From: Pezizomycotina sp. ARF18 | Taxonomy: Eukaryota; Ascomycota | Direction of reading: 5' to 3' | Assembly: GCA_002224055.1 (NCBI GenBank) | Contig: AZLU01000037.1 | Coordinates: forward strand, 126,202 to 178,064 | Length of the DNA: 51,863 bases | In this document: positions 23,501 through 34,115 of the stretch, piece after piece | How positions within the stretch are numbered: position 1 is the first letter of the stretch | Layout of the letters: each line of letters begins with the position of its first letter | Notes under the pieces: generated by a model | The model's input: only the letters and a program-made list of their open reading frames with translations | Told to the model about the DNA's origin: nothing | Databases searched by the model: none | Program-made: the position numbers and the translations under genes

Positions 23501-24362
23501 GGTTGCCAGAAGACTGAGTACTGTCTCCGCCTCCGTAGCTTCCGCTGCCGTGGTTACTAGAAGACTGAGTGCTGCCAGAAGCGCCTCCGTGGCCGTTTCC
23601 ATTTCCGTGGTTGCCGGATGACTGAGTGTTACCGCCAGCGCCGTAGCTGCCACCCTGGCTACCGGACGATTGAGTGCTGCCGCCATAGCTGCCTCCTTGG
23701 TTGCCAGAGGATTGAGTACTGTCTCCACCGCCATAACCGCCGCGCCACCAGAAGACTGAGTGCTACCAGAAGCGCCACCGTGACCTTGAGAGGATCCAGA
23801 GCCACCGTAGCTGCCTCCTTGATTACCAGAAGATTGAGCACCGCCAGAAGCGCCTCCGTGGTTACCGGAAGACTGCGTGTTACCGCCAGACTGCGAGCTT
23901 CCACCGCCGTAGCTTCCGGAGGACTGAGTGCTGCCAGACGCGCCACCATGGCCGCCCGAAGACTGAGTGCTGCCACCATAGCTACCTCCTTGGTTGCCAG
24001 AGGTCTGAGTACCACCAGAAGCGCCACCATGGTTCCCAGATGATTGACTGCTGCCGCCGTAAGAGCCGGAAGACTGGGTGCTCTCACCGCTACCGTAACC
24101 ACCGCTTCCGTGACTACCAGAAGATTGAGTACCGGTACCGTAGCTACCGCTTCCGCTAGACTGCGTGCTATCTCCACCACCGTAACCTCCGCCGTAACTG
24201 CCGCCATTACGCTTTTGGATACCGTCGACGACGACAACGTACTCGCGCCCGCGGAGGCGGTACGTGCGCTTCTCCAGGTTGTGCATTATCGTTGATACCG
24301 TCGGCGGCGGTACCGAGGACTAGCATAGCCGAAACGAGCGTTACGAGGGCGTATTTAGTCAT
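20571..24362 (-). CDS. secreted Gly/Ser/Gln/Tyr-repeat surface protein (adhesin-like), frame broken
   Basis: ATG 24362 opens a strong signal peptide (MTKYALVTLVSAMLVLGTAA), followed by a short Arg/Tyr/Val segment that includes YVVVVDGIQKR. From about 24215 to 21700 the protein is a long low-complexity array of units such as GGSYGG, STQSSG and QSSGNHGGASG. Then come four short Cys modules of the form CGTGYGQTPC or CGAQYGMPAC (around 21630, 21530, 21425 and 21290) with further Cys. A Thr/Ser/Pro-rich region follows (including TVTPSTYVTTTDGGN and ITLTTNVPCEVTSVYS), then a Gly/Pro tail ending SGFGLFWPGCCGAVAV near the TGA at 20571-20573. That weakly hydrophobic end could serve GPI attachment, but this is uncertain. 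Total length is roughly 1,260 codons. Many single-base indels split the frame, and repeat collapse is possible. It probably acts at the cell wall or surface; its ligand is unknown. The minus strand has CTATATACAAG just before the ATG. The gene is clearly GC-richer than its surroundings. Confidence 0.8.
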
Positions 24363-26139
24363 CTTGTATATAGATATAGTAGAGACTGTTTTTCTGATTT
24401 GGTATGGGAAAAAGGAGTAGAAATAGTAATAGTAAAGGTATAGGAATGAAAGTCGTAGAGATCGAGATCGATGTCGTAAAAAGAAAGAAGCGAGGGAGAT
24501 CAACTCAAGGTCTATCAAAAAGTGAGAGGATTTGTATAGGTATGTGGGTATCACAACGGGAAATGTCAAGCTTAAGGGTGGTGATATATCGAATCGAAAG
24601 GAAGAGAAAGAAAGATAGAAAATTGGCACGGCCAAACGATGGAAGAATATGTTATATATATCAATGTCGAAACTAGTCGAACGAATAGCCTAGTATAGAA
24701 CCGAAGAAAGAACGTCGTACAACAACGAAATGGTAGAAGTGAAAGAGTTCAAACGAAAAGGAACTAACAAAGGGAAAAACGTTAAAAGGAAATACAACAC
24801 ACAACAAACAAGAGTCTTTGATGATGGATACTATAGAATGAAAAAAGGAGAAAAACAGAAGGATGTGAGATCCCGCCGTCTATTTGTACACAAAGATCCG
24901 GTGTGTGTACAGCGATACAAACAATTGGTCTGGCGTGATATAATACTATAGATCATATCACTTTCAGTAGATCTATGTATTCTATCTATCTCCGTTCCGA
25001 AATTGCGTTTCTCCGCCGATCAGTATCCACGCCCTCCTCCAATGTTCTATTCATATCTTCATAATCCCGTTCCCCCAATCGATCGGAGCTTTCTTTGGTG
25101 CAGAATCCATTTCGCTAAAAAGAACTCGAAGGGAGGACGCGCTCAGTGTAACAAGGATAGTGGTAGGGTACCTGGTAGGCGGGTAAGAAACCACAACCAG
25201 CACACCATAGAAAAGAAAAGCAAAGAAGGCGAGCTAAGGCAAAAAAAAAAAAGAGAAGGAAAGACTTAACGAACAACAGGTAACGAACACCTCCGCTATG
25301 TGTCCTGCTATAAGCCCAGAAAGAGAGGGAGGAAACTCTTCATGTTCTGTTTAGTTTCCAGTTCCGAGACCCTCCAAGCCAAACTGCCGAACAATTGGAC
25401 ATAATCTATGAGACGATCAAAGAACCCATGTTTACGATGAAACGGAAACTCCCACGCGTAAACCTGCAAAAGTGTCTGTAAGGTACCTATTTACCAATAA
25501 CAAAAGCGTAGGGCAAAATAGAAGGCGCGCGGTTCTTGTTTTTTCTCTTCAGAGACACACATACACACATGCATCTCGGACAAGGGTGCCTGCGTGAAAA
25601 AAGCCTCTCCCGTCGCCGCGAGCCGGCAGTTAAGAGTTAAAGATTCCTTGGCGCGTGTCGGAGAAATAAATAGAACAAGCAGTGAGGTGACGTGCATGGC
25701 TGTTCCACATTCTCGCCACTAAACGGGGCGACAGGCGGGTGGTGATGAAAGATTTTCTCTTTGTTGAGAAGAGGGAATTTGCGGTGTCCAGTCGAATGTT
25801 CTTCATGTTGTTCCTGCTTGGTCCTGAAACCCCTCAAAGATCTTTTGCTCAGTGTCAAATGCTAGCTGTCTGTTGTTTGTTGCTCGTGATTGGTCTGTTT
25901 CACCAAGCGCTCGCGTAAGGACCTCGTCCAACCAAGCAAGATTATTTTTAGAGCACTACCTCTTTTAAAGAGGCCAAAGACAAAGACAAAATTAAAAAAA
26001 GCTGCACGGACGGTTCAAAGCGGGTGATACATGAAGAAAAGTTAGTGGAGCTTCGGTGAGACGTTCTGGCCGCTTTTCGAGCGAAGGTTTGGCTTTGCTT
26101 TGCTGCAATTAAGGGATCCACCGACCGGGCCTCTTCGCG
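24363..26139. other. intergenic stretch, promoter side of the surface-protein gene
   Basis: The first few hundred bases should hold the promoter of the divergent surface-protein gene. They are A/G-rich on the + strand (C/T-rich on its sense strand), a common fungal leader pattern. I find no supportable gene. Frames of 70-90 codons are Lys/Arg-rich low complexity. Confidence 0.45.
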
Positions 26140-26516
26140 ATGGGGGATTACGGCCGTTTATACCGGTTGAATCCTCAATTTTCGCTGATGGTGGAGCCGA
26201 AAGAAACTAAACAAGCTCGTACTACTCTTACTCAAGTTGTCCAAATCTGCTCCAAAGATTACCCTCAGAAGGAGGTTTGTGCGTCTGTGCCGAGGAACAC
26301 GGCAAGGATCACCGGCTTACCTTTGAGTTTCCTTGGCCGGTGACGTTAGTGGAACTCAATATGGAGTCTATGACTCCATTAAGGTTGGAAAAATCTGGGG
26401 AAGAGGAGGTGCCGGGGGGGGGGGTGTATTCGTACGATCGTGAGATTTCCATGAAATTGTGGTACTTGGAGGAGACTGTTATAAGCAGTATAAAAGAACA
26501 CTTCGAAATACTTTAA
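26140..26516 (+). CDS. possible hypothetical protein, frame broken
   Basis: From ATG 26140 (MGDYGRLYRLNP) the frame runs to a stop at 26343. A second frame overlaps it and continues to 26516 with HRLTFEFPWPVTLVELNMES and a tail ending in HFEIL. One indel near 26270 would join them into about 125 residues. The sequence looks more protein-like than most frames here (mixed hydrophobic and charged, few homopolymer residues), and it stops 100 bases before the dehydrogenase gene. I recognise no family, and a chance frame is quite possible. Confidence 0.25.
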
Positions 26517-26616
26517 AAAGGTAGGTCTTTTGCCCCATATCTGCTTCATCACGATTCGGAACCTTACCTAGTCATATCAATCAATCAAAGACAGTCTCAA
26601 AGAAACGAATTACAGA

Positions 26617-28078
26617 ATGGAAAAAGCCCCCGCCCTAGTAACCTACCCGCCCAACGGCACCAATATCAACCTGAAATACCAAAACGTAACCGTAAACACC
26701 GACCATCCTCCCTCGGCCCCACGACGTCCTAATCGACATCGTCGCATCAGGCATCTGCCACTCCGACATCGTCATCGCCTCTATCCCCGTGCCGGACCTC
26801 TACCCGCGCATCCTCGGCACGAAGGCGCCGGATACGTCCGCGCCATCGGATCAAACGTAAAAACCGCAAACCCGCGATGCAGTACTCCTCTCATTCGCGT
26901 CATGCCGGGAGTGTAATAATGCAAGACGACCATCCGGCGTACTGTCCGCAGTTTAACGCGTTGAATATATATGACGTTAGCACAAAGTTTTCATTGGCGG
27001 AGGAGGATGTTGAAGCGAAGGAGTTGGGGAGGGAGGAAGTCACGGGTGGGTTTTTCGGCAGAGTAGCTTCGCGAAGCTGGCGAAGGTTAACGAGAGTAGT
27101 ATCGTTAATGTTACGGATAAGGTGAAGAGTAAAGAGGAGTTGAGACTGTTTGCGCCGATGGGTTGTGGGTTTCAGACTGGTGCTGCGGCGTGTGTTATTG
27201 AAGCCGGTTGCACTGCTGAGGATACTGTTGCAGTCATCGGCTCGGTGGAGTGGATTGGCTGCTTTAATGGTACTTATCCCCTTCTACATTAATTCTACAA
27301 CAAACCGGACGCTGACCGACTTACTCGTTGTATAGGCCGCAAAAATAAAAGGGTGCAAGACGATTATCGTATAGACCTCGTCCAGTCCCGGCTCGACATA
27401 GCCACGTCCATCGGCGCGACGCACACGGTCCAGTCCGGCTCCGATCTCCAGGAGCTCGAGGATGGAGTCAGAAGATACTCCCCGAGGGTGTTTCGCTCGT
27501 GATCGATACCACGGGCATAGCTCCCGTGGTCGAAGTCGGGTTAAAGTTTACTTCCGACCACGGGCGTTTCGTTCTCATCGGCATTCCGAAGCGGGATGCG
27601 ACGCTAATGATTCAGCTGAACCCTTTCTTGGTTGTAAGTAGCCACATGAGAAAAAAAAATTTCTTCTCAATCGAGACCAATGGTCCGCTATAAGCGATAC
27701 CAGTGCTAACTTTCCTTCTAGAGCGCTAAGAAGTTCATGGGTACAATCGAAGGGGACGCTAAACCGCAAGACGTACGAGCCCCCCTCTCTTCCCTCTACT
27801 TCCATTCCCAACTTGAAGCTTTACTAACTGACTCGCGTAGTTCATCCCGCAAATGATCGAATGGTATCGCGCTGGCCAGTTCCCCATTGACAAGTTCATA
27901 AAGTTCTTCCCGGTAAGAAAACGCCCTCCTCCTTCCTTCTCTATTCTCTATCGAAATCTGTTCCATCTTTGTTGAAAATCCTAGCTAATTAGAAACAATT
28001 GCTATAGGCGGAGATTTCCAGAAGGCCCTCGGTGGTATGCACGACGGCACCACGATCAAGCCCGTGCTGACGTGGTAA
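26617..28078 (+). CDS. zinc-dependent alcohol dehydrogenase, aryl-alcohol type (MDR superfamily)
   Basis: This is a medium-chain, zinc-dependent NAD(P) alcohol dehydrogenase, likely interconverting an alcohol and aldehyde in the cytosol. Motifs in order: catalytic-zinc Cys in GICHSD (about 26750), His-Glu in HEGAG (about 26817), structural-zinc cluster C-x2-C-x2-C-x7-C (about 26904-26942), third catalytic Cys in APMGCGFQTGAA (about 27155), Rossmann glycine motif VIG-x-GGVG (about 27235), and the C-terminal FIPQMIEWYRAGQFPIDKF. The APMGCGFQTGA block resembles aryl/benzyl-alcohol dehydrogenases; substrate remains inference. Four introns are clear: 27270-27335, 27634-27721 (GTAAGT, branch GCTAAC), 27773-27840 (branch ACTAAC) and 27913-28007. 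The gene ends ...VLTW at TAA 28076-28078. Six or more indels break the frame, for example CCCC at 26716, one just before HEGAG, and one in the last exon (GAGAT for GAGGAT). All splice sites and active-site residues survive, so sequencing error is likelier than gene death. Full length would be about 380 residues, normal for the family. Confidence 0.93.
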
Positions 28079-28397
28079 AAAAATGCCGTTTCGAAAAAGA
28101 GGATACGGAATAAAAGCTATGGCCTATGTAGCGATTGATTCGTGATATGATCATGACTTATCCAACCAGAAAAATGATATCAAAAATTCTGTACTTTACG
28201 GCTTTGCTTAACATAAATTAAATACGTTACCACTATACTATTAATGAAAGAGACGAGGGGCTTAGAACATTTTGTTAAATGAGACGTACGCCGTCGTCAA
28301 CCGCTGATCGAGAGAGACATGGAGTTTCACTAGCGCTAGCATCTGACGCGTTTCTTTTTCATTTACTACTGCCGTTATTCCACTTTCTATAAGTCAG

Positions 28398-28520
28398 AAA
28401 AAAAAAAAAAAAAAAAAAAAGATTGCTGGTGGCTCCGGATTGAACCTAGCCCGAATGATAGAAAATTTGGTTGCCATATCTTACAATGGCGTTAAAATCG
28501 GTTACTATATCTTATAATGG
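28398..28520 (-). tRNA. tRNA-like relic with Pol III-type terminator
   Basis: On the minus strand a perfect B-box sequence (GGTTCAATCCGG, complement of 28435-28446) is followed within 20 bases by T23 (the A run at 28398-28420), placed like a Pol III terminator. Upstream on the minus strand lie two tandem A-box-like segments, arising from a 31-bp tandem duplication (GGTT.C.ATATCTTA.AATGG at 28469 and 28500). No clean acceptor pairing is visible, so it is probably a degraded tRNA or tRNA-derived element. Confidence 0.3.
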
Positions 28521-28609
28521 ACTTCTCTAGGACAGCTACGTCCCGCGGTTGGGGTGAAAGTACGGCATGAAAACTCTCAATTATAAAGCGGCGTAAACTG
28601 CTAAGGGTA

Positions 28610-28700
28610 GAAGCCAGAAAGGGTTGAGGTAGTCTGGTGAAACACGAGTTTCTAACTCATAGCTTTAAGGGGCCTGCGTTACAGCATCTGGATAATCTAA
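28610..28700 (+). tRNA. possible degraded tRNA (anticodon-arm-like UCU)
   Basis: GGTAGTCTGGTGAAACACGAG resembles a D arm, and GAG-TTTCTAA-CTC forms a short anticodon-like hairpin with UCU in the loop. The T arm and acceptor stem are not recognisable. Weak evidence only. Confidence 0.15.
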
Positions 28701-29175
28701 ATCCTGGGACGCATGGACCGCTCTTAAGCTATAGTGATAATACTTGAAAATCATCGTCCTCGCGAAAGTTGCACTTTGGCAGTTGTAATTACCGCAGAGA
28801 AAAACACAATAGGCCGCAGCTGAATTTTCCCTTTTTTGTCGTCTTTCTTTTGAACTTTTGTAGAAAAGAAAAAAAAAAAGAAGAGCGCCAAATAAACAGA
28901 ACGCAGAAGTTTCGAGACTTCTGGAATCTAGCTAGACAAAACAAACTATTAAAATACCAACAACAAATAATTACTCAACACATTTCTACCCTTAATCTCT
29001 CCAACCTTATAAATAATATAATTATCATTATCTCGCTAACAATTATTTCACAAGTAGAGGATTACTGATATATGCAGCGTATTTTAGAAAGTGAGCGGAG
29101 GGTGTATACAAGCCGCGCGTCTCGTAACTGTATACCGATATGATATATTTTTGTGACCCGGCATCCAAGCGAACA

Positions 29176-29670
29176 CAACATAGTCCGTTTTGTATGATCT
29201 CCTCATTGATATACCATCTTGTTATAGGAGACTGCCATGCTACTCTTATACGCAAGCGTGCTGAATCTAGCAAACCTCAATCCCAAAAAGCGTGTGCACG
29301 TGAAGGATCGAACCCGATCTTAAGGTTACAGAAGTTGCGGATCATAAGCAAAACGAGATCGGCCAAGGTCTGGTCATAGATTAAAATCTCTATTCGCATG
29401 GCCATATCTGCTTTATTAAAAACAGTGTTTGCAAGCAGCCAGTTACCGTCCCATGAATTCGAGACGTACGACAGAGGGAACGATACTCGTTCGCGGTTTA
29501 TCCGAAAGTGTCAACGAAATTCATACGGAATAGCTATGGCACGGGACCCTCGACGATAAGCATTACGTGATACTCTTGAACACCTCGAATTTGTGACATG
29601 GTAGTCGAGAACATGAGGATGAGGAGATACACCTCTTACAGTTGCAGCGATTTCGAAACCCATATCCCTG
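29176..29670. repeat. copy 1 of a diverged ~0.5-kb duplication
   Basis: This aligns with 30191-30660 over several blocks in the same order: CAACATAGTCCGTTT, GATCTCCTCATTGAT, TCTCGCATGG-like, ATTACGTGATACTCT and GATACACCTCT. On the + strand the shared part reads ISSL(I/M)Y..VI.DC in both copies; on the minus strand it reads YINEEI. A weak tRNA-like B box (minus strand, about 29308-29320) lies inside this copy only. I recognise no protein. Confidence 0.55.
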
Positions 29671-30190
29671 AGATATTTCGAGTTTAGACAAACCGATGGT
29701 TTAGCTTCGCCTCTTGTGTAACCGAAATATGCGGGTACGTCGAACCGAACCAACGCTGCCAGACACTGGCGATAATATATATATATATACAACTTCGTAG
29801 ATTCTAGAACGATATTGCCTCACTCGTCGCTTCTAACCAAAGACTCGCCAAGGGTCCCGAAGCTATTTGAATTACAGTATCCTACAATACTTAGCTAAAT
29901 CCTCAATTCCAGCGCCTGCAGCCAGCTGGGAAATGTTATAAAGTCGTGCCTCATTATGAAGAAGCGATATTCGTCCCCTATTCTGTTCAAATTGCCAACC
30001 AATCATACAGCACATCTACGCTGCCAGTATCCTTTAGTATATGTACAAGCTTAGCTTACGCGATAGTGACAGTTTCGAGAGCCGCGAGTTAGTAAAACAG
30101 GTGATAAGAGGGCGGGGACGAGATACATGTTATAGCAAGATAAGGTATCTTTGGAGCAGATATAAGTTATGACCGCGTCTATAGGGAAAA

Positions 30191-30660
30191 CAACATAGTC
30201 CGTTTCGTATTGATCTCCTCATTGATGTACGATCATGTCATAGAAGATTGCTATTTCTCGCGTAACGTGATCGAATCAGCAACCTCAACCTAAAAAAATA
30301 TTCGACGTCCAGCATGGAACCATTTCGTGAAAAGAGATGGCCAAGCATAGCAAACGGGCGTTCAAGATTTGCTGATAAATTACAACCTCTATCTCGCATG
30401 GTCATATATTTCTTCGTTACGGGCAGTATCCACAAAATGTCAATCGCCAGGTCATAAAATTCGAGCTACTAATCGAGCATGGCGATTACTTGCCGTTAGT
30501 TGCTTCCCAACTCGCATACTACGACACGGCTACGCTACGAGAACCCTTTAAGATAAGGATTACGTGATACTCTCAAAAGCCCGCGACTTTAACATACAAG
30601 ACTCGACGATATGAGGGTGACGTGATACACCTCTAACAACAACACGGAATCATTCGGCCT
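30191..30660. repeat. copy 2 of the diverged ~0.5-kb duplication
   Basis: This is the partner of 29176-29670, spaced about 1.0 kb. Differences are spread evenly with many small indels. No strong C-to-T bias is apparent by eye, so repeat-induced point mutation is not obviously the cause. Confidence 0.55.
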
Positions 30661-33600
30661 CAGATAGTGCTACTTCATACTAATGGGTATTTTTAGCTCT
30701 GTTTCACTCCCTCGTCATTCATCTGTTATATTAGGGGGAAAAACTTTTGTCATCATTAAACCTTGCTGTTTGCATCAAGAATCGCGATAAAAAAGCTGGA
30801 TTTTCCAGGATTTACGGTATCATTCCAGCAACTCCGGCGTGATTCGACAAGGTATAGGATCGGCGCTAAGGGCGTTAGAGTAGTCAGTCGAGCACCCGTT
30901 GATCGATGCGGGTCCGGCCACCAAGGCGCTAAAATTAATATCTTTCGTGGTTCTAGAAGATGCCTCCCAGCTGATAGACTCGCGCCATCGCGAATTTATT
31001 TCAAATTCTAAGAAAGCTCGAGTAGGATACTTGGGAAATTACATGGAATTTGCCTGAGAGGCGCGCGGGGGGGGGGGGGAGCGATATCTTTCCTATCCAG
31101 ACAGGCTAAAATCGCGCCTTCGCGTCGATAATCGAAAGCGCGTATCCGAGCTTACAAAAAACAAACTCAACCGTGTACTTGGCAGGGTCTCCAACAGCAA
31201 GCAGCTCCTTTAATCCTATATCTTCGAGATCTTCGATTATCGACGTATAAACATTTAGCTTTGCCCACTGGGTCCCCGACCCTTCAGAATACATAGAATC
31301 TGTATCAAATCAATTAGTGAATAAATCTGCCTGCACTATAAAGGTAGATGCGCAGGCATCGAGCATCTCTGTAGAGTTAATGAGGAGCTTCGATTAAGTG
31401 AAATTCGGGGAGGCTTGAGAGAAACATACCCGCCGGATCAAGGCCGCCAGGTACCAGGCGATAAAAAACAAAGACGCAATCTCGTAGGTTCCGGAATGAC
31501 ATTGTCTAATTCGTCGGTTCATGTCATAGATTTCGGCAATCGTATGAATTTCGATGTTTTCGTGAACCAGGTCCTGAGGAAATCAGAGAAACGCCATAGA
31601 GCATGGCATTCAAACACGGTCAAGAACCGTGATATCAACTCTACTGCAAGACTAGTTGATCGACAATCCAAATAATCGAAGCGAGCGTCTATCTGAGCTT
31701 AGACGGACGGAATGCAATCATCATGCTATGACAGATTTTCAATCAGACGATAGTCTTAGGGGCTGTATTTTCAAGGCCTTATTTTCCCGTAGCTACATAG
31801 CCTGCATCCATACATTATTTATCCGTTTATCGTAACAAAATCACTCCATCAATCTCCAGGCAAAACACTTTTATAACCCTTCTACAACAAATCGGCGAAG
31901 TTATGTTCGGTAGATAAAGATCTCCCGTCTAATCTTGACGTATAAAAAAATGCAGTCATCGGTTACGTCAACTCGAATAATTTAGAGGGAGATGCTTGAC
32001 AGATAGCGGTACGCTATCTAGGTAGCGGGACTCATTATTACCGCTGCTGATACAAGAGCGGTTTTTTAAACCGTACATGCCACCAAACCAAAGCTGGATA
32101 TAAAGCTTCATACCGGCACTCTCCAACCGTAACCTACTATAAAAGCATGTTACCGACGCATGATAGCCCAACAAGCAGTCTATTCAAAGCTTTCTTTAAA
32201 ACGGCACTATGTAACGTCCACGCCAGATGTACTCTCGACAAACGGCGATATCCATTAGCGACAAGTTCTCGTTCAGCAATCTGATGGTATATCCACGTCA
32301 AACGCAAACCGTACCTCTTCACGATACAGACGGATCGATGTTGAAGGCTAGGCTCAGTACTAGATATGGAACCTACATTTACTTGCAGCGGTCATAATAA
32401 CAAATACCAGCCTCTTCCGATACAGCATCACGACGTAGACGAAGGGAGCACAGCTATTCCGTAATTGTTAACGACCTGCACCTTCTCATAGTCACGTTGC
32501 GGTATGGCAGTGACCCTATACACTGAACGAGTTCCACGATCCATAGGACCGCTTTTGACAGCAATGAAAGCTGGGCTTAAATAGCCCTTAGATTCTACAC
32601 TATATCCTTGTAGTACTGGACTTACGACTTCAGGGAAAATCGGATGGCTGTCCCCTTCGGTTCGTACACAATAAGCGGCAGCACGATAGCGTATGTCCGA
32701 AGTCCGTCAAGGGAAAATAACCAATTTGTCGGGTGTTAAAAAGAAAAAAGAAAGGCGTTTGGACGGGCATGAACATACCTAGACCAGAGTACTTTGGCGT
32801 GATTTCCGAGCTGGAGAGGAATCCTAGGATTATAACACCGCCTTGAGTCAACCGCCATGAAAACACCTTATAGGCATTTACGAGTTCTTAGATAAAGGGT
32901 AGTCATATCAACGATAAATACAGTGCTTATACATAAAATGTAAGAGTCGAAGTGAAAGGGCTTAAAAGGGTCTCCAAGTATCGGAGCCACCAGGCTCGAA
33001 TCGATCGGATCCTGCAGATACCTATTACAACTCCGTCTCCTTCGGAAGGTGCTGAGACTGAACTCCGCCTCGAAATTCACAGAAGAATAAACAAGTGTGT
33101 GTAATTACCGTTGGATGTGTTTAGTCATCTATTAAAAGGACACCTAGCAACCGCAGTTTGGGGTATACTAATACTCAGACAAGGTCAGTAGACAGAAAGA
33201 TATAGCATGAGGGAAGGCGAAATGGATAGATTTGAGAGGGGTTCAATATTTATTCTCGCAATGGCAAATGCGCGATTAAATATTTCAGGATTATCAGTTG
33301 GTAATATAACGGACGAGTTTCTCCTTTAACTTCAAAATACTTCATCGGATCAAGCGTGGGGATACCGAGTACAGTTATATCGAGAAAAGATGTGTTACGA
33401 GTAATTTGGTTCAGGTGGAAATTTCTGAAAATAACTAGAAGGAGAATATAGCAATACTGGCCTTAATATCTAAAAATGTTCCTCTCATTAAGGACCGGTG
33501 AACGCGTCTCGCAGTATTCCATGTATCCCGGCAGGTTATCCTGCGCCCCCATCTCTCTAAAACGGCTGCATTTAACAGCGAATGATATCAAGACCAGCTG

Positions 33601-34115
33601 TGTATATTCCTGCTCAAGTTATACTTTTAATAAAATTCAACACTACTTATTTTTACTAGAAACTACTAATAAACCTTTACGTCAGTATTGAATCCGAAGG
33701 ACCATTTATGATGTTGTTTGCGGTAGTGTTGGGGTGTCGGCAGACGGGGGGATCGACGCCGGAAGCTTTTTCCACTAGCTCAGCTTAGAGGACCAGGCAT
33801 CTCGAAATTTTATTGGCAGGCACAGCAGCTGCTACATGTATACAGGCATAAAAGTTTTCCGCGCCAGTGGAAAAAGCTCCAATTATCGATATTTGATATC
33901 ATAATGATCCTAGTAGTTATAGCAATAGTTCCATGTAACGTATTTAATATAAGAGTTTACCACTCAGAAGAGGAAGTATTTAAAGGCCGAAGGAAGCCTT
34001 AGGAAACCCAAGAAGTTGAACAACTACAGATTTTGTGCCAAACGTGATAGCGCGATAATATAAATATAAAGGACAATTAGTAGATAAATCATTCGATTAT
34101 TTCCGAACTATCACA
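30661..34115. other. unassigned stretch, possibly holding a frame-broken minus-strand gene
   Basis: Nothing here can be named. Between 33080 and 31106 the minus strand has several coding-looking pieces: ILGDPFKPFHFDS near 32960, FPEVVSPVLQGYS near 32620, IAERELVANGYRRLS near 32260 and IIEDLEDIGLKELLAVGD near 31220. These could be exons of one gene broken by indels, but I recognise no family. A G13 run lies at 31067-31079. An inverted repeat lies at 33764-33878. Confidence 0.3.
33764..33878. repeat. inverted repeat, 16-bp arms 83 bp apart
   Basis: AGCTTTTTCCACTAGC at 33764-33779 is complementary to GCCAGTGGAAAAAGCT at 33863-33878 with one mismatch. It could be a small hairpin or terminal repeats of a tiny transposon-like element. 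I see no target-site duplication. Confidence 0.6.

Noticed and set aside
33764-33878. Calling the inverted repeat a defined transposon (MITE)
   Set aside because: Only one copy is visible in the window and there is no target-site duplication, so only the inverted repeat itself is reported.
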